Of a DNA stretch of 64,000 nt, positions 1 to 11,600 are shown piece after piece. The notes below the pieces were generated by a model. It worked only from the letters and a program-made list of their open reading frames with translations. It did not search any database and was not told the DNA's origin. Numbering within the stretch: the stretch's first letter is position 1; each line of letters starts with the position of its first letter. The stretch is from Limnomonas spitsbergensis. Its lineage: Eukaryota > Chlorophyta > Chlorophyceae > Chlamydomonadales. The stretch covers positions 1,949,001 through 2,013,000 of the forward strand of contig JAYJMM010000004.1 of the NCBI GenBank assembly GCA_037349105.1, given 5' to 3'. The position numbers and the translations under genes are program-made.

Positions 1-51
1 CTAATGACCTTAATAGGCTCATAAATCAAGGCCCAATCTTGCGCAAGTAGC

Positions 52-2550
52 CTACATATGCTGGAAGAGCTGGGGCTGTTGAAACGCTGGATGCTGCATG
101 CCTAGCTCTAGCACATGACCTGCAGATGGCCCATGGGACAGATGGCTGTCCTCTGCGTAATGATGGCCGCCTCCGCCCCGGCCGCCGTGCGCGCCCGAGC
201 TGGCCCGCGGCTTGTAAGATCTCTTCTTCTTGGGCGGGCCGATGTCGTCATCATCGTCCATGGCATCTGCTGCAGAGGCCCTGCGCCTGCCTTTGGGCGC
301 CTTGGCGCATGCGTCCACTAGAACCACCGGCCGCATGGAGGCCTCTATCTCTGGCAGCGGGAAGCTGCCTCCAGGCTCCGCTTGCCGCTCCTGGAGATTA
401 TGAAGGCATCAGGTATCAAGACACATGAGGGATGACCGAGGCCAAACATTGCCTCCACCTCGCTTATCCTAGGTGGGGGCACAAAGCCCCAGCCTGCCCA
501 CAGCCAGCTTAGCCTTCTTAAGCAGCGCAAACTCATCACAGCCATCACAAAGATTGAAACATGCCACAGGCATGCATCATGGAATAATATATCCAAGCAG
601 AAGGCACTTTTGACAAATAAAAACAGGCTTGCATTCCAAGCGTCGCAGCCCCGCTACCTGATCAGCCCCCAATTCCTCAGCTGTGCCCACCTTACAACAT
701 TTGTAATGGGCGTGTTACCTGAGGGCACGTTTCCTTCACTATTTCTCCCCCTTTGCGTTGGTGGCACCCACCTGCTCAATGATGTCGGCCAACATTTCAT
801 CCTGACACAGAGCCAACACAAACTTCCGCACCGCCACGGATGGCACCATGGAGCCGCCCCGCCCTCCCCAGGCAGCCAGCGCGGCCGCCTTGATGCGGCT
901 GCCACGGCCACGGCTTCCTGGGACGCCCGCCCCGGAGGGACCGAGGTACAAGGTGTGGCAGCGATACGTCTTGGCAGGCCCCGCACTGAAATCGACTTGT
1001 AAAGTATCGAACACAGGACTCGGTGCCTCCACCTGCCCCTATGTTCAAAAAAATACAAACGTGCAAACAAGATCAGGAGGGCTAGCTAGCATTTGATTTA
1101 TTTTGCTCTCATTAGGATGGCCCTGGTTTCAGGCGTAAACCAGGCCTGCTACGAACCGCGAAATTCAGGAGGCATATCACAGGCCAGTTCCCCAACACCG
1201 ACTACAACATTAATGCTGTTTATCTTAGTGACTCAGATGTCAGGGATGCACGGGTGTCTTACCTGTAGGGCAGGACTCTGTTGCCCCAGATACATACTCG
1301 GGGGCGCAGCGAGGAGCACTGTCATGGCTCCAAGATCATTGTCGATCTCCACAGCGACGACACTGGACAGGGGGCTGTGGCGCAGGGCAGGTGCAGCAGC
1401 AGCAGCAGCAGGATGCACATTGTTGGCGTCATGGAAGCCTCCGATCAGCCCTCAAGAGGTGCCTAGGGCATCACATGGATGCAATGTACGAGGCGCACTG
1501 GAAGGACTGCAATGCAACAAGCCAACTGTTTGTGTATGGCATCCAGGATGGACAGGGGTCAAGGGGCACCTCCAGAGCAGGCTATATGCCCTGTTGGAAT
1601 CAGGAGGGGCCTCAAATGTATGGGCTGGCAATTTGGTCAATCAAGGAGTCCTTAGCAGGATCCACAGCACCCAAGCAACAGCCACGGCAGCAATGTAACA
1701 AGACACTTCAAATTATCCGCAGACGCGCAAATTGGTCAGTGAGCAGTCCGCTCATGCACGGGCATATGGGTGTTAACAAGCCTGCCACTGCCTGTAGCCC
1801 CGGGTGCACTTACTAGTCCATCATGGCTCTATTTGAATCTGGATACATAGGGTTGCTGTATGGGAACTCGTAAATCAGCCTTCCACCTGCTGCAGAGTAC
1901 ATCAATTTGACCTGTGCCAGCAGGTTCAACGGTGAGGGCTAGCGTGTAGAGAGGGTAGACAGCACGCAAAGACGGAACAATGCCATGGATCACCCCTCTA
2001 GACAGAGGTCGTAAACAGCGGGTACCTCAAAGATGCCATCCATAGCTCCTTCATCCAGTGGAGGGTATACCCAATCTGTGAATAAGGTGAGAAGGTCAGG
2101 CATAAGTAATAGCACAACTGAAAATGAGGCATGCATGCAAAGTCATGAATGATTCAAATGGTTAATTTGTCAAGTCATAACGGTTCCTGTACTTTGTGCC
2201 GTGTAGGAAAGCGAGAATACAATTTGAGAAACAAGTCCTTGTCCACAAGATTCAGGAATATCGCAATTGCAAGAACTACCAGTGTGGACGTGGCCCAATT
2301 GTCAGTCAATACACAGGATTCCCATGCTGAAGTCCAGCTGATGCACAAGTCTCATTCTGGAAGACCCATATATTTATGCCCATGCAAGCAGTAGGTGTCC
2401 ATGCATGTCTGGCATCATGGGAGTTGATAACTCCTGCTGCTAATCCCGAATCTTACTTCCAAACTTTACGCCAGAGAAGTGAGCGGTAGCAGCAGCCTTC
2501 TTCTTCCGCTTCGGCTTGTCAGGGTTACCCGCATTCTTGTGGGGACCCAT
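52..2550 (-). CDS. Unrecognised nuclear-type protein, 7 exons, about 336 aa
   Basis: I do not recognise this protein. Proposed exons (minus strand): 2550-2457, 2075-2026, 1938-1814, 1374-1263, 1032-772, 531-502 and 390-52; every junction has GT-AG borders and the phases close exactly, giving ATG at 2550 and TAG at 52-54. The 30-base sixth exon is the weakest. The N-terminus starts MGPHKNAGNPDKPKRKKK, a lysine-rich nuclear localisation-like stretch. The middle (residues about 32-220) looks like an ordered beta-rich domain (VKLMYSAAGGRLIYEFPYSN; VVAVEIDNDLGAMTVLL; FDTLQVDFSAGPAKTYRC) followed by a helix (VRKFVLALCQDEMLADIIEQ). The C-terminus is disordered, with an acidic run DDDDD, a second basic motif PPKKKRSYKPR, then Gly/His-rich and Gln-rich residues. 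It is divergent from the CBS gene, 407 bp away. A chromatin or transcription role is inference from composition only. Confidence 0.7.
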
Positions 2551-2957
2551 GCGGTAACTTAAGCACCTTGGTTATGGGTATCGCTTTTTCTGCTTGATGT
2601 AGAAATAAGAAGAACCCCGAAGCTATGGTAGTAGAAGGCCGAAACACAGAAAATTGTGTCAAACACTGTAGCGAGGCTGAAACAAGGAGACAAGGGAAAC
2701 TTCACTTGAACTAACTCCACTGTGAGAGAAAAGAAATGATGTGCTTCTACGGCTCTGCTCTACGGAATGCGTGGGTCGTGGAATACGGCATCGTGTACAC
2801 ACAGGCGATGTTCAAACACCAACCAAAGTATATGTGAAAGGTGTGAACCAGGGATGAACCAGGGTGAACTTGGTGTGAATCCTCTGTCAAAGCTGGAAAT
2901 TCTGCTGGAAATCATAAAGGCTCCCGCATAAATCGCACAATCTAAAATTTTAACACC
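2551..2957. promoter_or_regulatory. Divergent intergenic region, 407 bp
   Basis: The start codons of the minus-strand nuclear-type gene (2550) and the plus-strand CBS gene (2958) face away from each other across this gap, so it should carry both promoters and 5' leaders. I see no clear TATA box or other named element. It is a candidate bidirectional promoter by position only. Confidence 0.45.
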
Positions 2958-4830
2958 ATGTGTATTGCTTTTATGTCACAGCGGGCATCTATGTCGATAT
3001 GTCCGCACAGGAATAGGGCCGGAGCTCAGGCACACCCGAGATGTCCCATGTTATGCCTGTCGCGGCCATTTTTCAGTCCTCGTGTGTATCGTGCAGCAAT
3101 GCCACATCGTGCCGTGTCGGAACCTCAGGGCATGGACCTGTCTATGTCGGAAGTGATGGTCGACGAGATAATGGTACCGCATCCTGTTTGCTTCCACGTG
3201 AACCAGACTCTCAAGTAAGTGGATGTCAGTCGAATGGTATACTCGTGCTGCTGTTGTCGAATTAGTTGTGTTCCGAACGATGCGGACAATCTGCTTGAAA
3301 TCTTCATTAAGGCTAGTTCATTTCGAATGAACCTGCTTCTTTTTAATGCAGAGACGCTGCAAGACTCATGGTCGAGAAGGTGAGAGATTCGGAGATCCCC
3401 GGTGCCTGACGTGGACATCACTACCCCTCGTCAGTCTAACTACTGGTACCTAGTAACTACCTGGTAACTACCGGTACCCGCTCCTTCTATAAGCTGTTCC
3501 CACCGTTTCGCTCTCCCTGGTCTCGTAGAAAAATAAGGGGTGGTTGCGTTGACGCTATTGAACCAAATTTGCGGTTCCGCTGCTCTGCAGGACATCAGCT
3601 GTGGACCCGTGGTCGATGACGCAGGCAACCTAGTAGGCTTGCTGACTGAATCAGACCTCATGTGGAAGGGTGCTGGTGAGTGATTATGAACCTTAATCTC
3701 GTAATGGAAAGCTGGGGACTCAGTCTGGCCAGGGTCCTAGTAATGCCTTGAAAAAGTAGCAAGTGTGTATGGCTCTAAACCTCAAACCCTTGTTGCATAG
3801 CAGCTGAAGGCATATGCAATATCAGCCTCCTGAACTATGGCTAAACACGAGTCCCATGCACATATGCAGGGGTACCCCAGGACCACTACATCGTCCCCCC
3901 CGTGTTCATTGGAGCATTTGACATGTTCTTCTTCCTGAAGGACAACAATGCCGTCCAGTCAGAAGTCAGGAAAATCTTGGCAAAGCAGGTGAGCGGCCAC
4001 AACAAGTTCATTCTAGTAGTATCAGACTGATATTCCCGGCCAGCTTATTTTGCATGGCTTGGGTCCGGTCCCATAATATGTGATTTATGATGCTAATCCA
4101 GTGCCCCTATCATGTACTGCAAAAAAAATCGACTAAACCCTATTTATTGCTGACTTGTCTGAGCTTCTTTCAGAGCCGTCACTGGTCTGAAGCTGTTTCA
4201 TGTGATCATGTCTGCCTTCTCCTCCTCAGGTGTCTGAGGCCATGACAAAAGATGTTCGCTCAGTACAGCCGAACATCTCAATGGCTGAGGTAGGACACCA
4301 GTGGTTTTTCGTCATATTCCACTTAGATAAAGGTTGGCCAGATCGGTGCCAGCCAGGCAACATCTTGTCAGTGCGGCCTTTTTCTTGTAGTCGGCAGAAG
4401 TCTCAAGCTTAAGGATAGGCCTGAGGCTGCAGGTCAGCTCCCTCTTCACTGCATTCTTCTCCCTACGGCATTGTACTTCATGCATGGCAAGCTTGAAGTG
4501 GATAAATGGTCGCGCTTCAGGATTCTCCAGGGAAATCCTCTGACGCTGACGTATCTTGAAAGGGCACACGTTCAACCTGTCCAAATTCAGGAACCCGGAT
4601 GGCTGGAAAATGTCAAGCATGTATGATGTCCACATTCCGTTCCCTACTGCTCTTGCCACCAACCTGGGGTCTTACAGCTTGTCTGCTGCCTCTCTCAGGC
4701 TTCCAGGTTGATGCTCCAGCATAAGCTTCACCATCTGCCAGTGGTGGAGGGCACCAAGGTGATTGGCGTCATCACTCGACACGATGTGCTCCGGGCGCTG
4801 ATTTCAACACACTCGCCTCTGCTGCAGTAA
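2958..4830 (+). CDS. CBS domain-pair protein, CBSX-like, 226 aa
   Basis: Six exons: 2958-3214, 3352-3379, 3591-3675, 3870-3988, 4230-4289 and 4699-4830; phases close and total 681 nt with TAA at 4828. The first about 60 residues are rich in Arg, Ser, Cys and Ala with few acids, like an organelle leader, though the exact start among several Met codons (residues 1, 6, 12, 31, 48) is open. Two CBS motifs follow: VDEIMVPHPVCFHVNQTLKD with GPVVDDAGNLVGLLTESDLM, and VSEAMTKDVRSVQPNISMAE with HHLPVVEGTKVIGVITRHDV. Between them is the long linker typical of plant CBSX1/CBSX2 (HYIVPPVFIGAFDMFFFLKD, then a helix). In that family a single CBS pair binds adenosine ligands and modulates thioredoxins in plastids; assignment to plastid and to this role is inference from resemblance. 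Convergent with the SMARCAL1-like gene. Confidence 0.88.
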
Positions 4831-5632
4831 CATTTGAACGTTATGTTGCCATTGCCTGGGAGGAGTGGAGGGAGATTCTGGCAGTGGACCTGCTCTCTCT
4901 CTGCTGCAGTGGTGCAGGCCCTTGTCTAGACATGAGGGCTGCAGTTAGGGCAAGCATAGGATCCTGACATCAGCACTGCAGTGGTAGCGGTGGCGAGCAA
5001 AGCTGTTTTTGTTTTGAATGGTCCAGAAAGACTGCTCTTCGATGCGCATTGACTGCAACAATGTTACATTTTCAGTCAGAATGGGACCCTAGCCTAACAA
5101 GTTATATTGCCAGGGCAGTTGCCACTTGCCAGAGCTAGTACGGTTCATTTGCACGGTTTGTGATCCAAAACAAACCGTGGTAGGAGATTATTTGAAACAG
5201 TCGTAAAATTGTAATAAAAGCTGGGGTAAACTAAAAACGTTGTGAAATTTCGACCAGGATCCCCACGATGGTGGCATGTGCAATGCACAGCAGTAAAAGA
5301 CTCTGCCTTTGCAATATTCAACACCCCCTACTCAAAAGCTACGGGACTGGTCCGACTGATCCAGCCAGTTCTGATGGTTACATCAGGCACATGCGGTGCA
5401 TGTGCAAGCCTACCCAGCAGTGTTGTCACATTTCTGGCTCATGTTTAAAATAAGCTCCCACACTGTTCACACACGGCGTGTGAAGATTAACTTAAATTGT
5501 AACGATATCTATGATCTTCCACTTTCCTGCCTCCCTTCCGTGACATGAAACGCCCCACGCGGGCACACAATCCCCAAACTTAGGGAAAACGTTGCTGGCT
5601 AAATGAACAGTGGGGGCACTGGGCCGCCAGCT
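4831..5632. other. Convergent 3' region, no gene seen
   Basis: This 800-bp stretch lies between the TAA of the CBS gene and the TGA of the minus-strand helicase. A TGTAA/AATAAA-like cluster near 5208-5216 (ttgtaataaaag) is a candidate polyadenylation signal for the plus-strand gene; chlorophytes commonly use TGTAA. Nothing else convincing is visible. Confidence 0.5.
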
Positions 5633-8600
5633 TCACCCCCTGGCCCGTTTCCCTAGCGGTGCCTGGGCTGCCTCCTCATCTTCTTCGACACCCTCACCAC
5701 GCATCCGCTGCCCAGGCCTGACATCTGAGGGAGCCTGCCTGACATCCCTCGACCTCGTCCCCTGGGCAGAAGCACTACCATGTGCAGCCGAGTCTCTGGG
5801 AGGACGGACGGAATTCAGGAACTGGACAATGGAAGCCTGTTGGCCATGCTGCCTCTGCCCTTCCTCGCCCGCATTTACCCTCCGGGTTGGGCCGGCAGCC
5901 TTTGAAGGGCTGCCCACTGCGGGCATGAAGTCCTGAATGCCTGCCTGGCCTCTGTCAGGGACGTTGCGTGATGAGGTGACCTGGACAGACAAGGAAACAG
6001 TCAATGACGTTACACCTCTGGGTCCTGCTCAAAAAGGCTCAGCTGCGTGGGCGCCAAACTAAAGAGTTGGGAGGAAAGAACGAAAGAAAGGGGGCAGGAC
6101 AAAAATGGAGCAAAAGTGGGAAATAAAGTGAAGGGACAAAACAAAAGGCTGGAAAAGAAAGACAAAGGAAGTTCCAGCCTCTGAAAGCGTCTACGCCTCA
6201 ACGATATCAAGAAAACAGGGGGCCTCAGGTTAGTCAAGTGCACAGCTAAGACTTTGGGATAGCAGGTGGCCGCAGAAGAAGGAGGTGCAGTGCTAATTCA
6301 CTAAGAGACCGCTGTTGCTGACTGTATTTCCCCCGTCCTGCTTGGTGAGAGACTTGGGCACATAAGCCTTTTCTCCCTTCAACAGTGGAAGTTAAGCTGC
6401 CAGGATCGGAGGAGGGGAGGGTCTGTAGACATCACGCAATGATCAAGGCATCCGCAGGGGGGATAGGAACGGGGTTCGGGGCTGCTTACACCTGGGGTCT
6501 GTGATGCAGGATCAGGGTGAGAAGGGCTAGGGACTGAGAGAGTCTCTTTCTTGCCACCAACATTCACATCCGAAATGAATTGCAGTTGACAGCAAATCCC
6601 ACACAGCACCAAGCGGCTTGGATTAACCAGCTGAGCTGATCGCTGTTCCTGTCTCATCAGCCTGATCACGTGCCAACCGTGTGTGTGTCTTTTGAGGTAA
6701 CCAAAGGGTCTTATGGTCAAGCAGGGAGGCCGGTGCCGCCTGGCATCAATCTTTCCGAGCGCAGCACTCTTGCATAAGCATGACAGCTTTGGGGTGCCCT
6801 ATGTCTTTTGGCGCCACAGCCGCTGACGAGACAAATGAGGATAGTTGAATGCAGCAGCGTCAGACAGAAGTCAGGCACTAGGTAGGTGTTACGGAGTGTG
6901 GCTTCTGCTCAGGCAGCTACGCACATGACTGTGATTCTGTTGGCGGATAAATCTGCATTAACCTGGAGGATGGATTTACAGTTGGAGGATATGATTCTCA
7001 CCTTCAGACTGTCCTCCTTGCCATCCAGCACCTTCCCCACATTGTCCAGCTTCGACTGCACCGTCTCCCACATCATATCATCAATGGAGTCGCGCGTCTG
7101 GGAGGGCAGTGCAATTTGCCATGATTTGCAAATCAGGGGCTGCAAGGCACTACAATCAAGCAGACCCAGTGGCCAGCAATGCAGCTCATGCAACAGCAGC
7201 TGTAGGCACGTGGTTTTGCAGCGGATAGATGCGGGGGAGTCTAGCTTCATTCCCAGTGGCGGGCAGGGTGGCAGGCACCCATCTCCAGAGGGAGAAAAGT
7301 ACCTCCTGGACAATGTATAGGCAATAAGCACAGTTGGGAATCCAGACCAGAGGCGCTGTCTGGATGCTGCAATTAAAAACATCCGAGGGGTGCACCCTCC
7401 CTCCTGTATACCCCTCAATAAAAAACGCCCGATACATATATCACACAATTTGCAGGGCCCAGCGGGTATATGCACCGTTCTTAACATATATGACATATCT
7501 CAGGCTCCAAGGCATTGTTTTAGTCCGGAGACCGCAATACACGCACCATCAGGAACACGATGTTAACGCTGTTCTCTTGCCCGATGCGGTGCACGCGGTC
7601 CTCCGCCTGCAGGATCTCGCCGGGCACCCATGTCAGCTCAGCAAAGAAGACGGTGCTCGCTGCCGTCAGAGTCAGGCCGGTGCCAGCAGCCTTGATGCTC
7701 AGGATAGCCACCTGGACACAATCAACGCAAGGCCATCCTATAAAGGTGTTCCTAGCAAGGCACTGTACTTTCAACCTCAAAGGGAGGTACATAACAAAGG
7801 AGCCACCCTTTACTTAACTGGGTCTGAGCTGAATAATCTCACTTCTCAAACAGGAGAGCCGCTTTGCAAGAGCTCTGCAAGAAAGCGACTGAGATAAAGC
7901 AGGAGAAAAGCGCTCATGACTGATTCTGCCGACACCATGCATGTGAAATGTCACCCATTGTGGGGCACCTCATTTCTGCAGCAAAGGCCTTATCAACCCT
8001 GCTTCCGCTTCTTAACTCTTGACATCGGCTTTGACGCTACTGCTTAATGGATACACTGTTAACCAAGCTAGGCTGCAGGCGGCAACACGTTTTGGGGAGG
8101 AGGGATTTCCTTTCAAGACCGGTACCGGTGTGGAGCACTGGCAGTCTGGCACGGTCTTTGCCCCCCCCACTCAACTATCCCCCCCCCACACCCACCCGGC
8201 AGTTTGGGTCTTCCTGGAAGCGTTTCCGCTCTTCATCCCGGAGCCGGGCGTCAGTCGATCCGTCAATGCGGATGTACTGAACCTGGACAGGGGACGGGTT
8301 TTGATGGAGGAGGGGGGTAGGGTTAAAGGCTTTCTGTAGGACGGGGTAGGGTCCAGGGCTTTCTGTGGGAGGACGAAGCCCTCCTAGGGAATGCGCTTGG
8401 CACCAGGATAGGGTGCTGAGGGGCTTGAGCTGATACAACCAGAGCTTCGTATGCACTTTGAAACTGATTGCAAACCTTTTTGTACAACAAGAAACTGCTC
8501 AGGCATCCAGTTATGTTGCGATGTAGCATTTTCGTGTGCCTCTGGCCTAGTCCATCCAGTGACCACGGGGCCTGGGATCAGGATAGTGTGCATGCTATAG

Positions 8601-11600
8601 CCCTATAGAGGTAGGAGGCCCCACTGCCTTATCCCTTGCAAACAGCCATGCTGCCAAGATGCTTGTTTCGTGGTCCGGCGAAAGTATTTCCTCTCCCAAT
8701 CAGGCGTGTGGGGATAGTTGAAAGCACCACCTAGGGTGTACCCACGGCATCAGCCTTTTCTGAATCCAGCCCCCAGGAGTGCCGGTCACCTTTTCCTTCT
8801 TGCACTGCTCCTCAATGCCGTCGAGCAGGCTCATGTGATGTGCGAAGATGAGGAATTTAAACTCATCAACTGCGAGGGCATCCTGCAGGGAGGTTGCGGG
8901 GCACATTCATTTGTCAGCTTGCTGTGTGTCTCCGCCTTTGATATCCGTAACACTGCTACCTCAATGACTCTTAAGGGCGCCGTCACCACAACCATCTGTA
9001 TCAGAAATTTGAACGGTAAAGATCACGTCGGGTTGTGTTAAAACGCCCTCCCAGGCGCTACGTTGTGCCGCGAGGCTGTTATCGCTTGGGCAGCCGTCAT
9101 TGCATGGGCATCGGAAAAGTGTGAGGGACAGGCCAGAATATGAGTAGGGACCAGCAGCCGACATAGGGCAACCCAAGAGTCATCTTCCTTGAGCTCACAC
9201 TGGAGCTCACGCAGGAGCTATCTTATGCAATTTCACCTGGGAGCAACACTGACAAGCCCGTACATCACAGCCTGCATGCATCGCCTTCAGAAGACCCCTT
9301 GAAAAGTACAGGTAGTGATGCGCAGATCCACCTGGTCAGGCACTACATGCTCGCCCCTGTACATCAGAGGCCACTGGTCTCACCTTGACATACTCCTGTA
9401 CCGCCTTGACCTTGGAGGCTGCAGTTTCGACGCGCAGCTTGTTGATGACAGTGAGTTGCTCCGTGCTGAAGCCTGTGGAGGCAGGGGTGCAGAACGCATC
9501 ATACCGTACGGGGAGAGAGGCCGGCGATATGGAGGAAGCTTACACGCGAGCCAGCCAATCTTCAAGGCAGTCGAAATGGCGAGTGCAGCTTTGAGTACCG
9601 GGTCATGTGCAATTGACGGAAGGATGGCCATGTGAGGCAAGAAGGAGCATAAGGCATGCCGAGGAGCCCCGGGCCAGGATGGCGCACTCACTGGATGGTT
9701 CCATGCCCCCCGTAATCCTTCCCAGGGCCTGCAACTGCTCCATGAGGGCCTTGATCCGGGCCATCTCTGCAGGTTCCAGCCGAAGGTAAACCTGTAAGTG
9801 CCAGCAACAAATGGAGGTCAGGGCCCTGATGTCCTGGGTGGGAAGGGGAACCCGTATTGGTTGGACACTTTGACAGGGTTGCAGGACCCACTTATGTCTT
9901 TTGACGCCCCTGGGACTGTTTGTTAGAAGCTTGGAAAGAGGGACACAATGCACCCCCTTGACATAGAGGTGCTGCGTTGTTCGTGTTTTTCCGGTATTTT
10001 GTGCTGCTGGTGGTCACTGGAGTCAGACACAGGAGGCAGCATTAGTTAAACCAGGTTAAACCTTCTAGAAACAGAAGGGCAGGGGGGGAGGGATGGATCT
10101 GTTGCTAGGACTTTGGTAAGCGGAGTAAAAACAAGGTGAGCCATTGGCAGCTGACCCCCCCTGGTGGTGACCATGGCGACCGGTGGTCGGGTGCTCAGAG
10201 CAGTACCCAACCCCAGACAAACGTTTGATCCCCAAATGTTCCAACTTTTGTATACGCTGGTAGGATGCAAACTGTCAGTAAGAGCTTTGGATCCTAACAT
10301 AGAAGACGAATGCAGGGCTTTGTTGCCGGGGAGTGCTGGCAGCTGTCTGGACTTGAAGGCCTTACCAGGGTTAAGGATTCCCACCGCCTGATGCATCTTA
10401 TATTGTTGTGTGTTAGTGTGAAGCCCACCACCAATAGACCCCTTTCAGCGTCAGTCAGCCCTGTGACCCCCACACAGTCACGAACCTGCTGCCTCTGCTT
10501 AGGTGGCAGCTGGGGCAGCACATCCTTCTTGCGCCTCCGAATCATGACCGCGTGCGTGATGAGCTTATTGAGCTCTTCCTGGTTCTGGGCACCTTTGAGC
10601 TGGGAGAAGCTGGGCAGGGGTGGCAGTGGAGGCATGAGCAGGCATGCCAGGTGCACGAGGCAATGTGCTGGGAGAGGGGAAGGTTGGCTCAGGAGTCGGG
10701 ACTGATCGTACTCCTGGCCTGCAAGATCAACCTCCACACTGGCATCCGGCGCTGCAGACGGCCTCTAGACATGAAGCCTACAAGTAGGCTAAGAGTTTAG
10801 GGTGACGTAGCAGCCAATGGTGGGACGCATCCCCTCTTTCAAAAATACACGAACCAGTCCACACCCAGTTCATACTTACCCTGAAACCCTGTATATGAGG
10901 AGGCAGTACACACCAGGCCCTGAGGGTACACACACTCATTACACTTCCAGATCCATGTTTTGCATTAAAAGCTATGTGAATCCCCCCCCCATGTGTCCCC
11001 CGTGCCGCACCTGTCCCCTAGGCAGTAGCGTTCGGCGAATTCTGCCGCCTTAATCTTGGCTCCTGGAAGGGTTGCCTGGGAGCAGGAGCAGCAGCAGGAG
11101 TCTCTGACCAGCGCAGAGACAAAGGCAGTGTCCCCCACAGGACAACCAGCTGCTCCATGTCCATGCTGCTGGCCCTCATGCTGAAGCATGTGCTAAGGGA
11201 ACCAAGCAAGACCAAACGTCAGCATGCAAACCCCAGCCTGTCCTAGTTCACCTCACCTGCAACAGTGGCAGGAGCTCCGAGGGCCTGGACAGGGCTGGCG
11301 TCCCGGTGAGGAGCACAGCCCTCTTGGCTCTCTGAAGGAGTGGCAGGGTAGCCTTGGAGCGCTTGCTCTGCAGCCGAGAAAGAGCGATTCAGCAGGGGGG
11401 GGGGGAGTCGACGGAATAGGGAGCACACAATGCCGCAGCCCGCACCGTGTAACTCTTGATGTAGTGCGCCTCGTCGCACACCAACACTTTGAGGTTGAGC
11501 GCCATGAGCTGGTCGGCCACCTTACTGATGTAATCATAACTGATGATTGTTACTCGAGCCTTGCCCAACTGAAGAGGATGTGCAAGGGGATGAAGGGTGT

